This document shows, piece after piece, positions 6,751-12,808 of a stretch of DNA of 12,808 nucleotides (positions are counted from its first letter, which is position 1; each line of letters starts with the position of its first letter). The DNA is from Tessaracoccus flavescens. GTDB lineage: Bacteria > Actinomycetota > Actinomycetes > Propionibacteriales > Propionibacteriaceae. The notes below the pieces were generated by a model. That model was given only the letters and a program-made list of their open reading frames with translations. It did not search any database and was not told the origin of the DNA. A program made the position numbers and the translations under genes. Where the stretch lies: contig DYZF01000279.1 of the NCBI GenBank assembly GCA_020741375.1, positions 1 through 12,808 of the forward strand, read 5' to 3'.

Positions 6751-7449
6751 GTGACTAGCACAGATACGCCGGTCGTCGCCGTTGTGGTGGCGGCCGGTTC
6801 TGGTTCCCGGCTGGGTGCTCCCGTGCCGAAGGCCCTCGTCGAGGTGGGCGGGGTGGCGCTCGTGCGCCGCTCCGTCGACGCACTTGCCGACGCCGGCGTC
6901 CAGCAGGTTGTTGTGACCATCCCGGCCGGCATGGCCGCGGAATTCGACGGCGTCCTCGCGGGCGCCCGCGTCCGGGTGCGAACCCAGGTGGGAGGGGCCA
7001 TACGGCAGGAGTCGGTGCGGCTGGGGTTGGAGGCGCTCGATGCCCCGGCTGACGCCGTCGTCCTCGTGCACGACGCGGCCCGCGCCCTCGTCCCGCCAGC
7101 CGTCGTTGAGCGAGTCGCCGCCGCCATTCTCGACGGCGCAGAGGCCGCCATCCCGGTGCTGCCCGTGGTTGATTCGATCCGTCGGGTGACCGACGACGGA
7201 TCCGTCGTCGTCGACCGCGCCCCGCTGCGCGCCGTCCAAACGCCCCAGGGCGCACGGGTCGGCCCGCTGCTCCGTGCCCACGAGCGCTGCGCCGTCGACG
7301 GCGTGGAAGTCACCGACGACGCCGCGGCCTGCGAGGTCGCCGGCCTCCGCGTCACGCTGGTGGAGGGCCATCGCGACGCACTGAAGATCACCGAACCGAT
7401 CGACCTCATCCTCGCCGAGGCGATCCTGGCCGAGAGGAATCAGTCGTGA
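6751..7449 (+). CDS. ispD: 2-C-methyl-D-erythritol 4-phosphate cytidylyltransferase
   Basis: IspD joins CTP and MEP to give CDP-ME, the third step of the MEP pathway to isopentenyl diphosphate. The 232-residue product shows the nucleotide-binding N-terminus [19 protein letters not shown] with catalytic R20 and K27, HDAARALV (107-113), PVVDSIRRV (138-146), [15 protein letters not shown] (163-177), [11 protein letters not shown] (188-198) and [16 protein letters not shown] (204-219), the Lys of this last motif matching the E. coli MEP-binding region. The start is GTG 6751, 6 nt after the carD stop; no strong ribosome site is present, so translation probably depends on coupling from carD. It overlaps ispF by 4 nt (GTGA). 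Confidence 0.96.
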   Translation: MTSTDTPVVAVVVAAGSGSRLGAPVPKALVEVGGVALVRRSVDALADAGVQQVVVTIPAGMAAEFDGVLAGARVRVRTQVGGAIRQESVRLGLEALDAPADAVVLVHDAARALVPPAVVERVAAAILDGAEAAIPVLPVVDSIRRVTDDGSVVVDRAPLRAVQTPQGARVGPLLRAHERCAVDGVEVTDDAAACEVAGLRVTLVEGHRDALKITEPIDLILAEAILAERNQS

Positions 7450-7922
7450 GGGTTGGCATCGGTACCGACGTCCATCAACTGGAGCACGGTGTTGCGATGT
7501 GGGTGGGCGGCCTGCACTTCCCCGATGAGCCGGCTGGCCTCGCAGGGCATTCCGACGGCGACGTCGTCGCCCACGCGGCCTGCGATGCGCTCTTCGGTGC
7601 GGCCGGGCTAGGAGACATGGGCTCCAACTACGGCACCGCTGAGCCGGAGTGGGCCGGTGCGAGCGGGGTCGCGTTCGTCCAGGAGACCGCACGACGGGTG
7701 CGGGCGGCCGGGTTCGAGATTGGCAACGTCAACGTGCAACTCATCGGCAACCGTCCGCGCTTTGCCGAGCGCCGCGCCGAAGCCGAGGGCGTGCTGAGCA
7801 AGGCGATGGGCGCTCGGGTGACCATCAGCGCCACCACCACCGACGGGCTGGGCCTGACGGGCCGGGGCGAAGGAGTCGCGGCGGTCGCGGTCGCTCTCGT
7901 GCTGCCCGGCAGTGCCCGGTAG
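7446..7922 (+). CDS. ispF: 2-C-methyl-D-erythritol 2,4-cyclodiphosphate synthase
   Basis: IspF cyclises CDP-ME 2-phosphate to MEcPP with loss of CMP, as a metal-dependent homotrimer. The 158-residue product has the standard length. The metal ligands are D8 and H10 in GIGTDVHQL and H43 in [16 protein letters not shown]; substrate-contact segments are [11 protein letters not shown] (55-65), [13 protein letters not shown] (92-104) and [23 protein letters not shown] (split around 129-151). The GTG start overlaps the ispD stop, so the two enzymes are translationally coupled. In mycobacteria and Streptomyces the next genes are cysS and a SpoU methyltransferase; here the plus-strand run ends and another block begins. 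Confidence 0.97.
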   Translation: MRVGIGTDVHQLEHGVAMWVGGLHFPDEPAGLAGHSDGDVVAHAACDALFGAAGLGDMGSNYGTAEPEWAGASGVAFVQETARRVRAAGFEIGNVNVQLIGNRPRFAERRAEAEGVLSKAMGARVTISATTTDGLGLTGRGEGVAAVAVALVLPGSAR

Positions 7923-8005
7923 GGGCGAGCTTGGCGCCTGTCGAAGATAGCTCTTCCCGCTGCACCGCTCCTGCCGTAGCGTTACGAGTCACACCCTCAG
8001 TACAT

Positions 8006-8010
8006 AGGAG
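8006..8010 (+). promoter_or_regulatory. Ribosome binding site fixing the start of the MT0933-like gene
   Basis: AGGAG lies 5 nt before ATG 8016. The alternative in-frame GTG at 8010 lies inside this site, so it is rejected as a start. Confidence 0.7.
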
Positions 8011-8015
8011 TGAGA

Positions 8016-8318
8016 ATGACCGAGCAGCCGAACAAGTTTGGCAACGCCGACCAGTACGTCGACAAGGCCAAGGACTACGCGCAGGAGAACCCCGAGCACG
8101 CCCGCTCGTGGATCGACAAGGCGGAAGATTTCATCGACGAGAAGACCGGCGGCAAGTACGCCGACAAGGTTGACGCCGCGGGCGACTGGGTGGAGGGGCA
8201 GCTCGGACTGCCCAACAACACCAACAACCCGGCACCAGACGTTGACGCCACCGATCGCGTCGAGGCTCCTGCTGATCCGGCAGAGCCGGTGATCAGGCCT
8301 GACACCACCCAGCAGTGA
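8016..8318 (+). CDS. MT0933/Rv0909 antitoxin-like small acidic protein
   Basis: A 100-residue hydrophilic, charged protein. Residues 11-60 are amphipathic repeats with the core IDKAEDFIDEKTGGKYADKVD, the hallmark of the MT0933_antitox family, in which Mycobacterium tuberculosis Rv0909 is described as an antitoxin. An 11-residue-type helical repeat is suggested by VDKAKDYAQ, IDKAEDFID and ADKVDAAGDWV. The C-terminal third (about 68-100) is Asn/Pro/Asp-rich and probably disordered. No toxin partner is seen beside it: the upstream gene is ispF and downstream is a terminator. Many members of the family occur alone and some resemble CsbD-like stress proteins, so a free-standing stress role is as likely as an antitoxin role. 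Confidence 0.78.
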   Translation: MTEQPNKFGNADQYVDKAKDYAQENPEHARSWIDKAEDFIDEKTGGKYADKVDAAGDWVEGQLGLPNNTNNPAPDVDATDRVEAPADPAEPVIRPDTTQQ

Positions 8319-8325
8319 CGTCGTC

Positions 8326-8357
8326 CAAGAGGCCGGCCCGGATGGGTCGGCCTCTTG
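8326..8357 (+). terminator. Strong intrinsic terminator after the MT0933-like gene
   Basis: CAAGAGGCCG (8326-8335) pairs perfectly with CGGCCTCTTG (8348-8357); the stem continues inward by a G-U and three C-G pairs to a GGAT tetraloop, 14 pairs in all. It starts 8 nt after the stop codon. There is no T-run, which is common for actinobacterial terminators. Confidence 0.75.
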
Positions 8358-8440
8358 TCATGTCCGGACACGGCGCACCTAGTGAGGGTGGCAGGCCCAA
8401 GGGTGGGTCGTCGTCGGCGGCGCCTGAGGCCATCGCACGA

Positions 8441-8446
8441 TACGCT
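8441..8446 (+). promoter_or_regulatory. Candidate -10 element for the DUF2207 gene
   Basis: TACGCT fits TANNNT; transcription would start about 8453, only 9 nt before ATG 8462. That short leader would explain the poor ribosome site. No -35 is recognised. Confidence 0.35.
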
Positions 8447-8461
8447 TACGGACACCGACGA

Positions 8462-10126
8462 ATGACTAGGGCCTCCATGCGTCTTCGCGCCACATTGATC
8501 GTTTCGCTGCTGCTGCTCGTGCTGGGCGTGCCAACGGCGCGCGCCGACAGCGCCGGCGAGGTGGACGTCGACGTGGTCGTCGCGGCCGACGGCGCGGTCT
8601 CCGTGACGCAGGTGGTGCACTTCGACGGCGACGGCTTCACCCAGACGCTGCCCAAGCGCCGCGACATCGACGACGCCGCCTACTACCAGTACGAGGTGAC
8701 CGAGGTCGCGGCCAGCTCGGGCTCGACCCCTGCAGACCTGGCCACCGAAGAGACATCCGACCACATCCAGGTGAGCGCGCGCGGCGAATCGCCCATCACG
8801 CTCAGCTACACCGTGCGTGGCGCCACGCACTCCGACGACGGGCCGCAGGGCGATGTCACCGTGATGGAGTGGCCGGTGCTCGCCGGGCTCACCATCCCGG
8901 TGGAACGGGTTGCTGGAACGATCAGCGGACCCGCGCGCCCCCACGTGGTTGACTGTTTCGCCGGGCCGCACGGCGGAGTCGGCAAGTGCGCTCTCATCTC
9001 GGGCGGCACCTTCGATGCGCCCCAGCCATCTTTCCAAGACGGTCCGCGCGACGCCGGGGACGAGATCGTCCTCATGGTGGCCTACGCCGTCGCGGAGGTG
9101 GCGCCGACGGCGTCCATCGGCGAGGTGTGGACGCTGGACCGCGCCTTCGACGCCTCGCCGCAGGCACTGGCCGCCGCGGCTCTCGCCGCGCTGTTCGGCG
9201 GCGCGTTCATCTACTGGCTGCACCGTCGCACCGGACGCGACGTCGGCCATTCGGAGACCGTCCGGCCGGTCGGCTCGTTCGTTCCCGTGGGAGCCGGTGA
9301 ATCCGTCTTCGAGGTGCCCACCGCCGTGCGCCCGGGCCACGTCGGCACCGTCGCGGACGAGAGTGTGGACCCCGTCGACATCACCGCCACCCTGCTGGAC
9401 CTCGCCGTCCGGGGCCACCTGCGGATCACCGAACTGCCCAAGCCGCCCCACGGACTCCTGGATTGGCAACTCGAACGCCGCCCCGGACCCGACGACCTCG
9501 CGCGCTTCGAGCGGGAACTGCTCGACGCCGTCGCACCCGCTGAAGGGCCGTGCCTCGTGTCTGAACTGCCGGAGCGGTTGGACGGTCGCATCGAGCGGAT
9601 CCAAGACGCCCTCTACGACGACGTGGTGGAGCGTGGCTGGTTCGAATCGCGCCCGGATTCCACCCGCTCCTCGTGGCGGACTCGCGGCTGGGTCGGCTTC
9701 GGGGTCGCGGCAGTGGCGGCCGCCCTGCTGATTGCCTTCACCACCTTCGGCATCGTGGCCCTTGTACTCCTCGCGGTCGCGGCTTCGCTGGTGCTGGTGG
9801 CAGACCAGATGCCCCGTCGCACCGCCGCCGGCTCGGAGCTGTTGAGCGGCCTGCACGCGCTGTCGGCCCTGCTGCTGACGCACCCGACGAACCACATGCC
9901 GGCGGGCCGGGAGGTGGATGAGATCTCCACGCTGCTGCCGTACACCGTCGTCCTCGGCGGCAAGGATCGGTGGCTGGACGCGATGGTCGCGGCCGATGTG
10001 GACGATTCGCCAGACCCGGACGCGCTCGATTGGTACCATGCGCCGGACACGTGGCACCTGCAGGATCTGCCGGCCTCGCTGACGCAGTTCGTGCACACGG
10101 TTCAAGGCGAGCTATTCGCGCGGTAG
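8462..10126 (+). CDS. DUF2207 family membrane protein
   Basis: A 554-residue predicted membrane protein of unknown function. In order: a signal peptide (RLRATLIVSLLLLVLGVPTARADS, cleavage about residue 29); an extracellular beta-rich domain (30-230) containing the family's GDGFTQTLPKRRDI segment and a possible disulfide C165-C176; a transmembrane helix (233-253); a cytoplasmic part with VDPVDITATLLDLAVRGHLRI (302-322), the winged-helix-like hallmark of DUF2207; a hydrophobic hairpin of two helices (about 410-446); and a C-terminal region with TAAGSELLSGLHALSALLL and LLPYTVVLGGKDRWLDAM. Start choice is uncertain: ATG 8462 follows the putative promoter closely, while ATG 8477 has AGGG 5 nt upstream; both leave a good signal peptide. 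The next gene begins 29 nt after its stop and has a good ribosome site, so the two are probably co-transcribed. Confidence 0.88.
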   Translation: MTRASMRLRATLIVSLLLLVLGVPTARADSAGEVDVDVVVAADGAVSVTQVVHFDGDGFTQTLPKRRDIDDAAYYQYEVTEVAASSGSTPADLATEETSDHIQVSARGESPITLSYTVRGATHSDDGPQGDVTVMEWPVLAGLTIPVERVAGTISGPARPHVVDCFAGPHGGVGKCALISGGTFDAPQPSFQDGPRDAGDEIVLMVAYAVAEVAPTASIGEVWTLDRAFDASPQALAAAALAALFGGAFIYWLHRRTGRDVGHSETVRPVGSFVPVGAGESVFEVPTAVRPGHVGTVADESVDPVDITATLLDLAVRGHLRITELPKPPHGLLDWQLERRPGPDDLARFERELLDAVAPAEGPCLVSELPERLDGRIERIQDALYDDVVERGWFESRPDSTRSSWRTRGWVGFGVAAVAAALLIAFTTFGIVALVLLAVAASLVLVADQMPRRTAAGSELLSGLHALSALLLTHPTNHMPAGREVDEISTLLPYTVVLGGKDRWLDAMVAADVDDSPDPDALDWYHAPDTWHLQDLPASLTQFVHTVQGELFAR

Positions 10127-10129
10127 GGC

Positions 10130-10140
10130 GCTACTGTAGC
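10130..10140. repeat. 11-bp palindrome GCTAC-T-GTAGC before the stalk-protein gene
   Basis: A perfect palindrome immediately after the DUF2207 stop, containing TACTGT (10132-10137), which also fits a -10 element. It could serve a secondary promoter or operator for the downstream gene; the spacing to the ATG (18 nt) allows it. Confidence 0.35.
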
Positions 10141-10155
10141 CGCGAGGGGAGGCCC

Positions 10156-10875
10156 ATGAGCCACGACAATTTGGACCCGCAGCGTCCGTCGCACGCGCGC
10201 AACGAGCCGAAGCGGCGCGACCTGACGCCGTTCATCCTGGTGGGCGTCGTGATCCTGATCGCTCTGGTGTCTCTCATCGTCTACCTGCTGATGCGGGGCC
10301 AGGATTCCGCGGAGCCGGCCCCGACCACCAGCGTCACCGCCGCATCGCAGGCCCCGAGCGGTGAGGATTCGGCGTCGGCGCAGCCCGAGCCGTCGGCTCC
10401 CGTGACGCAGAGCGAGGGCAGCGAACCGGCGACCTCGACCCAGACCGCTTCGGGTGGGGCGTCGGAGCCGGCGGCGCCTGCTACCGAGACCGCCAGCGAG
10501 CCCCCGGCGGAAGAGGAACCGATCCTCGAGCCCGGCGAACTGCCCGTGACCGCTCTGCCGCGCACGATCGGCGAGTTCGAGTTGTCAGACTTCCAGGGGC
10601 TCTACGCGTACCGCAAGGCCGGCGCCGAGCCCAACACGGGCGTCTCCGTCACCGATGTGGGCGACGAGTTCTACCCCGACGAACTGCTGGCCAGCATCCC
10701 CGGCGCCGAGCCCGTCGCCAACGGGTTGGGTGTCTGCGGCGACGGCGACACCGGGCCGCTGTGTTACGTAGGGCTGACGGAGTTCGGCTCCGTGGTGCTG
10801 AACGCTCTAGACCCGAACACGACGCTGCAAGACGTGCAGCTGATCGCGGAGGAGATCGTCGCCACCGTCGGCTGA
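10156..10875 (+). CDS. Membrane-anchored protein with Ser/Pro/Thr-rich stalk and small extracellular domain; function unknown
   Basis: I do not recognise the family of this 239-residue protein. It has a basic cytoplasmic N-terminus (1-23, ending PKRRDL), one transmembrane helix (25-46), a long low-complexity stalk rich in Ser, Ala, Pro, Glu and Thr (50-130), and a globular extracellular domain (131-239). The domain includes LPRTIGEFELSDFQGLYAYRK, a second segment beginning VSVTDVGDEFYPDEL, and two cysteines (C194 and C203 in CGDGDTGPLCYV) well placed for a disulfide. The layout, a helix, a stalk and a small domain, is common in actinobacterial cell-envelope proteins. The start has GGGGAGG 3 nt upstream. 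It probably shares a transcript with the DUF2207 gene, which suggests a joint envelope role, but no reaction can be inferred. Confidence 0.85.
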   Translation: MSHDNLDPQRPSHARNEPKRRDLTPFILVGVVILIALVSLIVYLLMRGQDSAEPAPTTSVTAASQAPSGEDSASAQPEPSAPVTQSEGSEPATSTQTASGGASEPAAPATETASEPPAEEEPILEPGELPVTALPRTIGEFELSDFQGLYAYRKAGAEPNTGVSVTDVGDEFYPDELLASIPGAEPVANGLGVCGDGDTGPLCYVGLTEFGSVVLNALDPNTTLQDVQLIAEEIVATVG

Positions 10876-10881
10876 GCGGCC

Positions 10882-10898
10882 TTGCCGATGATCGGCAA
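10882..10898. repeat. 17-bp palindrome TTGCCGAT-G-ATCGGCAA
   Basis: A perfect 8-bp inverted repeat around a single G, 6 nt after the stalk-protein stop and just before the bidirectional terminator. As RNA it could only form a strained hairpin; as DNA it is operator-like. Confidence 0.45.
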
Positions 10899-10901
10899 CG
10901 A

Positions 10902-10933
10902 AAGAGGCGGCGAGCCACCGCCCACCGCCTCTT
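10902..10933. terminator. Bidirectional terminator between convergent genes
   Basis: AAGAGGCGG (10902-10910) pairs perfectly with CCGCCTCTT (10925-10933) around a 14-nt loop. On the minus strand the hairpin continues TCGTT after CTCTT, a T-rich tail suited to ending glyA; on the plus strand it would end the DUF2207/stalk-protein transcript. Confidence 0.72.
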
Positions 10934-10960
10934 CCAGCGTTTGCCGCCAAGGAGTGCGGC

Positions 10961-12397
10961 CTACAGCTCCAAGCCGGGGTACAGCGGGTGCATGTTCAGC
11001 AGACGCTCGGCCTCAGCCAGCGAACCGTCGCGGGCGTCGTCGGTCAGCTCGTACTTGGCCTTGCTCGGCTCGCCCTTCGACGTGGTCGTCGGCTTCGTGG
11101 AGCGGAGGACTCCGGCGATCATGTCGGCGACCGCATCCATGTCGGACGTGGTGAAACCGCGGGAGGTGAGCGCCGGGGTGCCCAGGCGGACGCCGGAGGT
11201 GTACCACGCGCCGTTCGGATCATTCGGCACCGAGTTGCGGTTGGTGACGATGCCCGCCTCCAGCAGTGCCGACTCGGCCTGGCGGCCGGTCAGCCCGAAG
11301 GAGTTCACGTCCATCAGGACGATGTGGTTGTCGGTGCCGCCGGTGACGAGGTTCACGTCGCGGCTCAGCAGGCCCTCGGCCAGAGCCTTGGCGTTGTCGG
11401 CCACGGCCTGGGCGTACTGCTGGAACTCAGCGGTGCGGGCCTCGGCCAGCGCGACGGCCTTGGCCGCCATGACGTGCGACAGCGGACCGCCGAGCACCAG
11501 CGGGCAGCCGCGATCGACGGAGGGTGCGTACTCTTCGGTGGCCAGCACCATGCCGCCGCGCGGGCCGCGCAGCGACTTGTGCGTCGTGGTGGTGACGACG
11601 TCGGCGAACGGAACCGGATCCTCTTCGCCCGTGAACACCTTGCCCGCCACTAGGCCGGCGAAGTGCGCCATGTCCACCATCAGCACCGCGCCCACCTCGT
11701 CGGCGATCTCGCGCATCTTGCGGAAGTTCACGCGGCGCGGGTAGGCGGAGTAGCCGGCGACGATGACCAGCGGCTTGAACTCGCGGGCCTGAGCCAGCAG
11801 CGCGTCGTAATCGAGCAGCTGGGTATCGGGATCCGTGCCGTAGGAACGCTGGTGGAACATCTTGCCCGAGACGTTCGGACGGAAGCCGTGCGTGAGGTGG
11901 CCGCCGGCGTCGAGCGACATGCCCAGCAGGCGCTGCTCGCCGAAGCGACGGCGCAGCGTCTCCCAATCGGCCTCCGACAGCTCCGCGACGCCCTTGGCGC
12001 CGAACTCGGCGAGCGCTGGCGATTCCACCTTGTGCGCCAAGATCGCCCAGTAGGCGGTCAGGTTGGCGTCGATACCGGAGTGAGGCTGCACGTAGGCGTA
12101 CTCGGCGCCGAACAGCTCACGCGCGTGCTCCGCGGCGACCGATTCGACGGTGTCAACGTTCTGGCAGCCGGCGTAGAAGCGGTGCCCGACGGTGCCCTCT
12201 GCGTACTTGTCGCTGAGCCACGTGCCCATCGTCGCGAGCACCGGCAGGCTCGCGTAGTTCTCCGACGCGATCAGCTTCAGCGACGCGCGCTGGTCGGTGA
12301 GCTCCTGGCGGGTGGCTTGCGCGATGCGCGGCTCAACCTGCTCGATCACTCCCAACAGGGTCTGGTAGGCCGACGAGATGGCTTCGAGATCGCTCAC
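10961..12397 (-). CDS. glyA: Serine hydroxymethyltransferase, long insertion-bearing type
   Basis: A PLP enzyme that interconverts serine and glycine while loading tetrahydrofolate with a one-carbon unit. The 478-residue product is about 55-60 residues longer than common bacterial SHMT. Recognisable motifs are [11 protein letters not shown] (40-50), [15 protein letters not shown] (64-78), [17 protein letters not shown] (104-120), DAGGHLTHG (163-171), [12 protein letters not shown] (241-252), [14 protein letters not shown] with Schiff-base K274, and [15 protein letters not shown] (401-415). The extra sequence lies mainly at about 121-157, between the HSG and LTHG motifs, and as a C-terminal tail (about 440-478). 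This long form is known from some actinobacteria, chlamydiae and treponemes. The start is GTG 12397 with GAGGAG 4 nt upstream. It follows rlmB by 54 nt on the same strand. Confidence 0.96.
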   Translation of the reverse strand: MSDLEAISSAYQTLLGVIEQVEPRIAQATRQELTDQRASLKLIASENYASLPVLATMGTWLSDKYAEGTVGHRFYAGCQNVDTVESVAAEHARELFGAEYAYVQPHSGIDANLTAYWAILAHKVESPALAEFGAKGVAELSEADWETLRRRFGEQRLLGMSLDAGGHLTHGFRPNVSGKMFHQRSYGTDPDTQLLDYDALLAQAREFKPLVIVAGYSAYPRRVNFRKMREIADEVGAVLMVDMAHFAGLVAGKVFTGEEDPVPFADVVTTTTHKSLRGPRGGMVLATEEYAPSVDRGCPLVLGGPLSHVMAAKAVALAEARTAEFQQYAQAVADNAKALAEGLLSRDVNLVTGGTDNHIVLMDVNSFGLTGRQAESALLEAGIVTNRNSVPNDPNGAWYTSGVRLGTPALTSRGFTTSDMDAVADMIAGVLRSTKPTTTSKGEPSKAKYELTDDARDGSLAEAERLLNMHPLYPGLEL

Positions 12398-12428
12398 GTT
12401 TCTCCTCTGGTGGGGGTTGTCCCGGCTA

Positions 12429-12434
12429 ACTCTA
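12429..12434 (-). promoter_or_regulatory. Candidate -10 element for glyA
   Basis: Read on the minus strand this is TAGAGT (TANNNT). Transcription would start near 12422 and leave a leader of about 25 nt carrying GAGGAG. A self-complementary ACCCGCGGGT lies just upstream. glyA may therefore have its own promoter besides readthrough from rlmB. Confidence 0.4.
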
Positions 12435-12451
12435 GACCCGCGGGTGTCGGG

Positions 12452-12808
12452 TCACTCGCCGTCGGCGCGCTGCTGGGAAACCTCGTACAGCGCGATCGCC
12501 GCGGCAACTGAGGCGTTCAGCGATTCGACGGCGCTGGCGATGGGAATCGAAATGAGGGCGTCGCAGTGCTCGCGCACCAGCCGGGCCAGGCCCTCGTCCT
12601 CAGAGCCGACGACGATGACCAGCGGGCCGTCGATCCCGGGCGTCCCCTGCAACGGGGTTTCGCCTTCACCAGCCAAGCCGACGATGGTGAAGCCCATCTT
12701 CGACGCCTGCTCCAGCGCGCGGTTGAGGTTCGTGGCCATCGCGATCGGGAGGCGTGCGGCTGCGCCGGCCGAGGTCTTCCACGCGGCCGCCGTCATCGAC
12801 GCGGAGCG
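12452..12808 (-). CDS. rlmB: SpoU/TrmH-family 2'-O-methyltransferase, probably 23S rRNA (guanosine-2'-O) methyltransferase RlmB (N-terminus outside window)
   Basis: The last 118 residues of a SPOUT RNA 2'-O-ribose methyltransferase using S-adenosylmethionine. The trefoil-knot AdoMet site is visible as motif 2 ([18 protein letters not shown]) and motif 3 ([24 protein letters not shown]). The preceding [22 protein letters not shown] and [15 protein letters not shown] match RlmB-type enzymes, which methylate a guanosine in domain V of 23S rRNA. The window cuts off motif 1 and any N-terminal RNA-binding domain, so RlmB cannot be fully separated from other TrmH paralogues. In mycobacteria the homologue lies in the carD-ispD-ispF-cysS cluster, which supports the call even though here it is inverted and 4.5 kb away from ispF. 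Confidence 0.86.
   Translation of the reverse strand, partial: RSASMTAAAWKTSAGAAARLPIAMATNLNRALEQASKMGFTIVGLAGEGETPLQGTPGIDGPLVIVVGSEDEGLARLVREHCDALISIPIASAVESLNASVAAAIALYEVSQQRADGE

Noticed and set aside
8075..10105. 676-codon open frame on the minus strand opposite the DUF2207 gene
   Set aside because: The translation is low-complexity Arg/Gly/His/Val-rich, with no domain; the plus-strand protein has a signal peptide, membrane helices and family motifs.
12398..12451. Glycine or ZTP riboswitch before glyA
   Set aside because: Only 54 nt separate rlmB and glyA, too short for a full aptamer, and none of the conserved cores is present.

Overview
The window is high-GC DNA from a Gram-positive actinobacterium. 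The evidence is a mycobacterial-type SenX3/RegX3 pair, a CarD protein whose body follows the mycobacterial sequence closely, an LpqE-like lipoprotein beside carD, an MT0933-type small protein, frequent GTG starts, and heavy G/C use at third codon positions. Gene order resembles Streptomyces (phoU divergent from the phosphate two-component pair, followed by carD-ispD-ispF) and mycobacteria (lpqE beside carD-ispD-ispF). A member of the Propionibacteriales is a reasonable guess, but the sequence alone does not settle the genus.

Layout. (1) 1-2008, minus strand: a CPD photolyase (phrB) followed 4 nt later by a FAD-dependent amine-oxidase/desaturase-like protein that runs off the left edge. (2) 2009-2924: an unusual pocket with a terminator-like palindrome, a nested hairpin, an orphan protein with two helix-turn-helix motifs, and about 325 nt without a supportable gene. 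(3) 2925-5623: phosphate control. phoU (minus) is divergent from senX3-regX3 (plus, ATGA overlap), and three exact 11-bp PHO-box repeats lie between them. (4) 5620-6111: an LpqE-like lipoprotein convergent with regX3 (the stop codons overlap) and divergent from carD. (5) 6259-7922: carD-ispD-ispF, apparently one operon, coupling an RNA polymerase-binding regulator to two enzymes of the MEP isoprenoid pathway. (6) 8016-10875: a 100-aa MT0933-like protein with a strong terminator, then a DUF2207 membrane protein and a membrane-anchored protein with a Ser/Pro/Thr-rich stalk. (7) 10961-12808, minus strand: rlmB (N-terminal part outside the window) followed by glyA, the latter of the long, insertion-bearing type.

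Most of the window is conserved chromosomal backbone. I see no insertion sequence, CRISPR array, tRNA or rRNA. The places that deserve a second look are the 2.0-2.9 kb pocket, the PHO-box region with a probable leaderless senX3 start, the break in the ispF-cysS-rlmB order that is filled by the 8.0-10.9 kb block, and the GlyA insertion.
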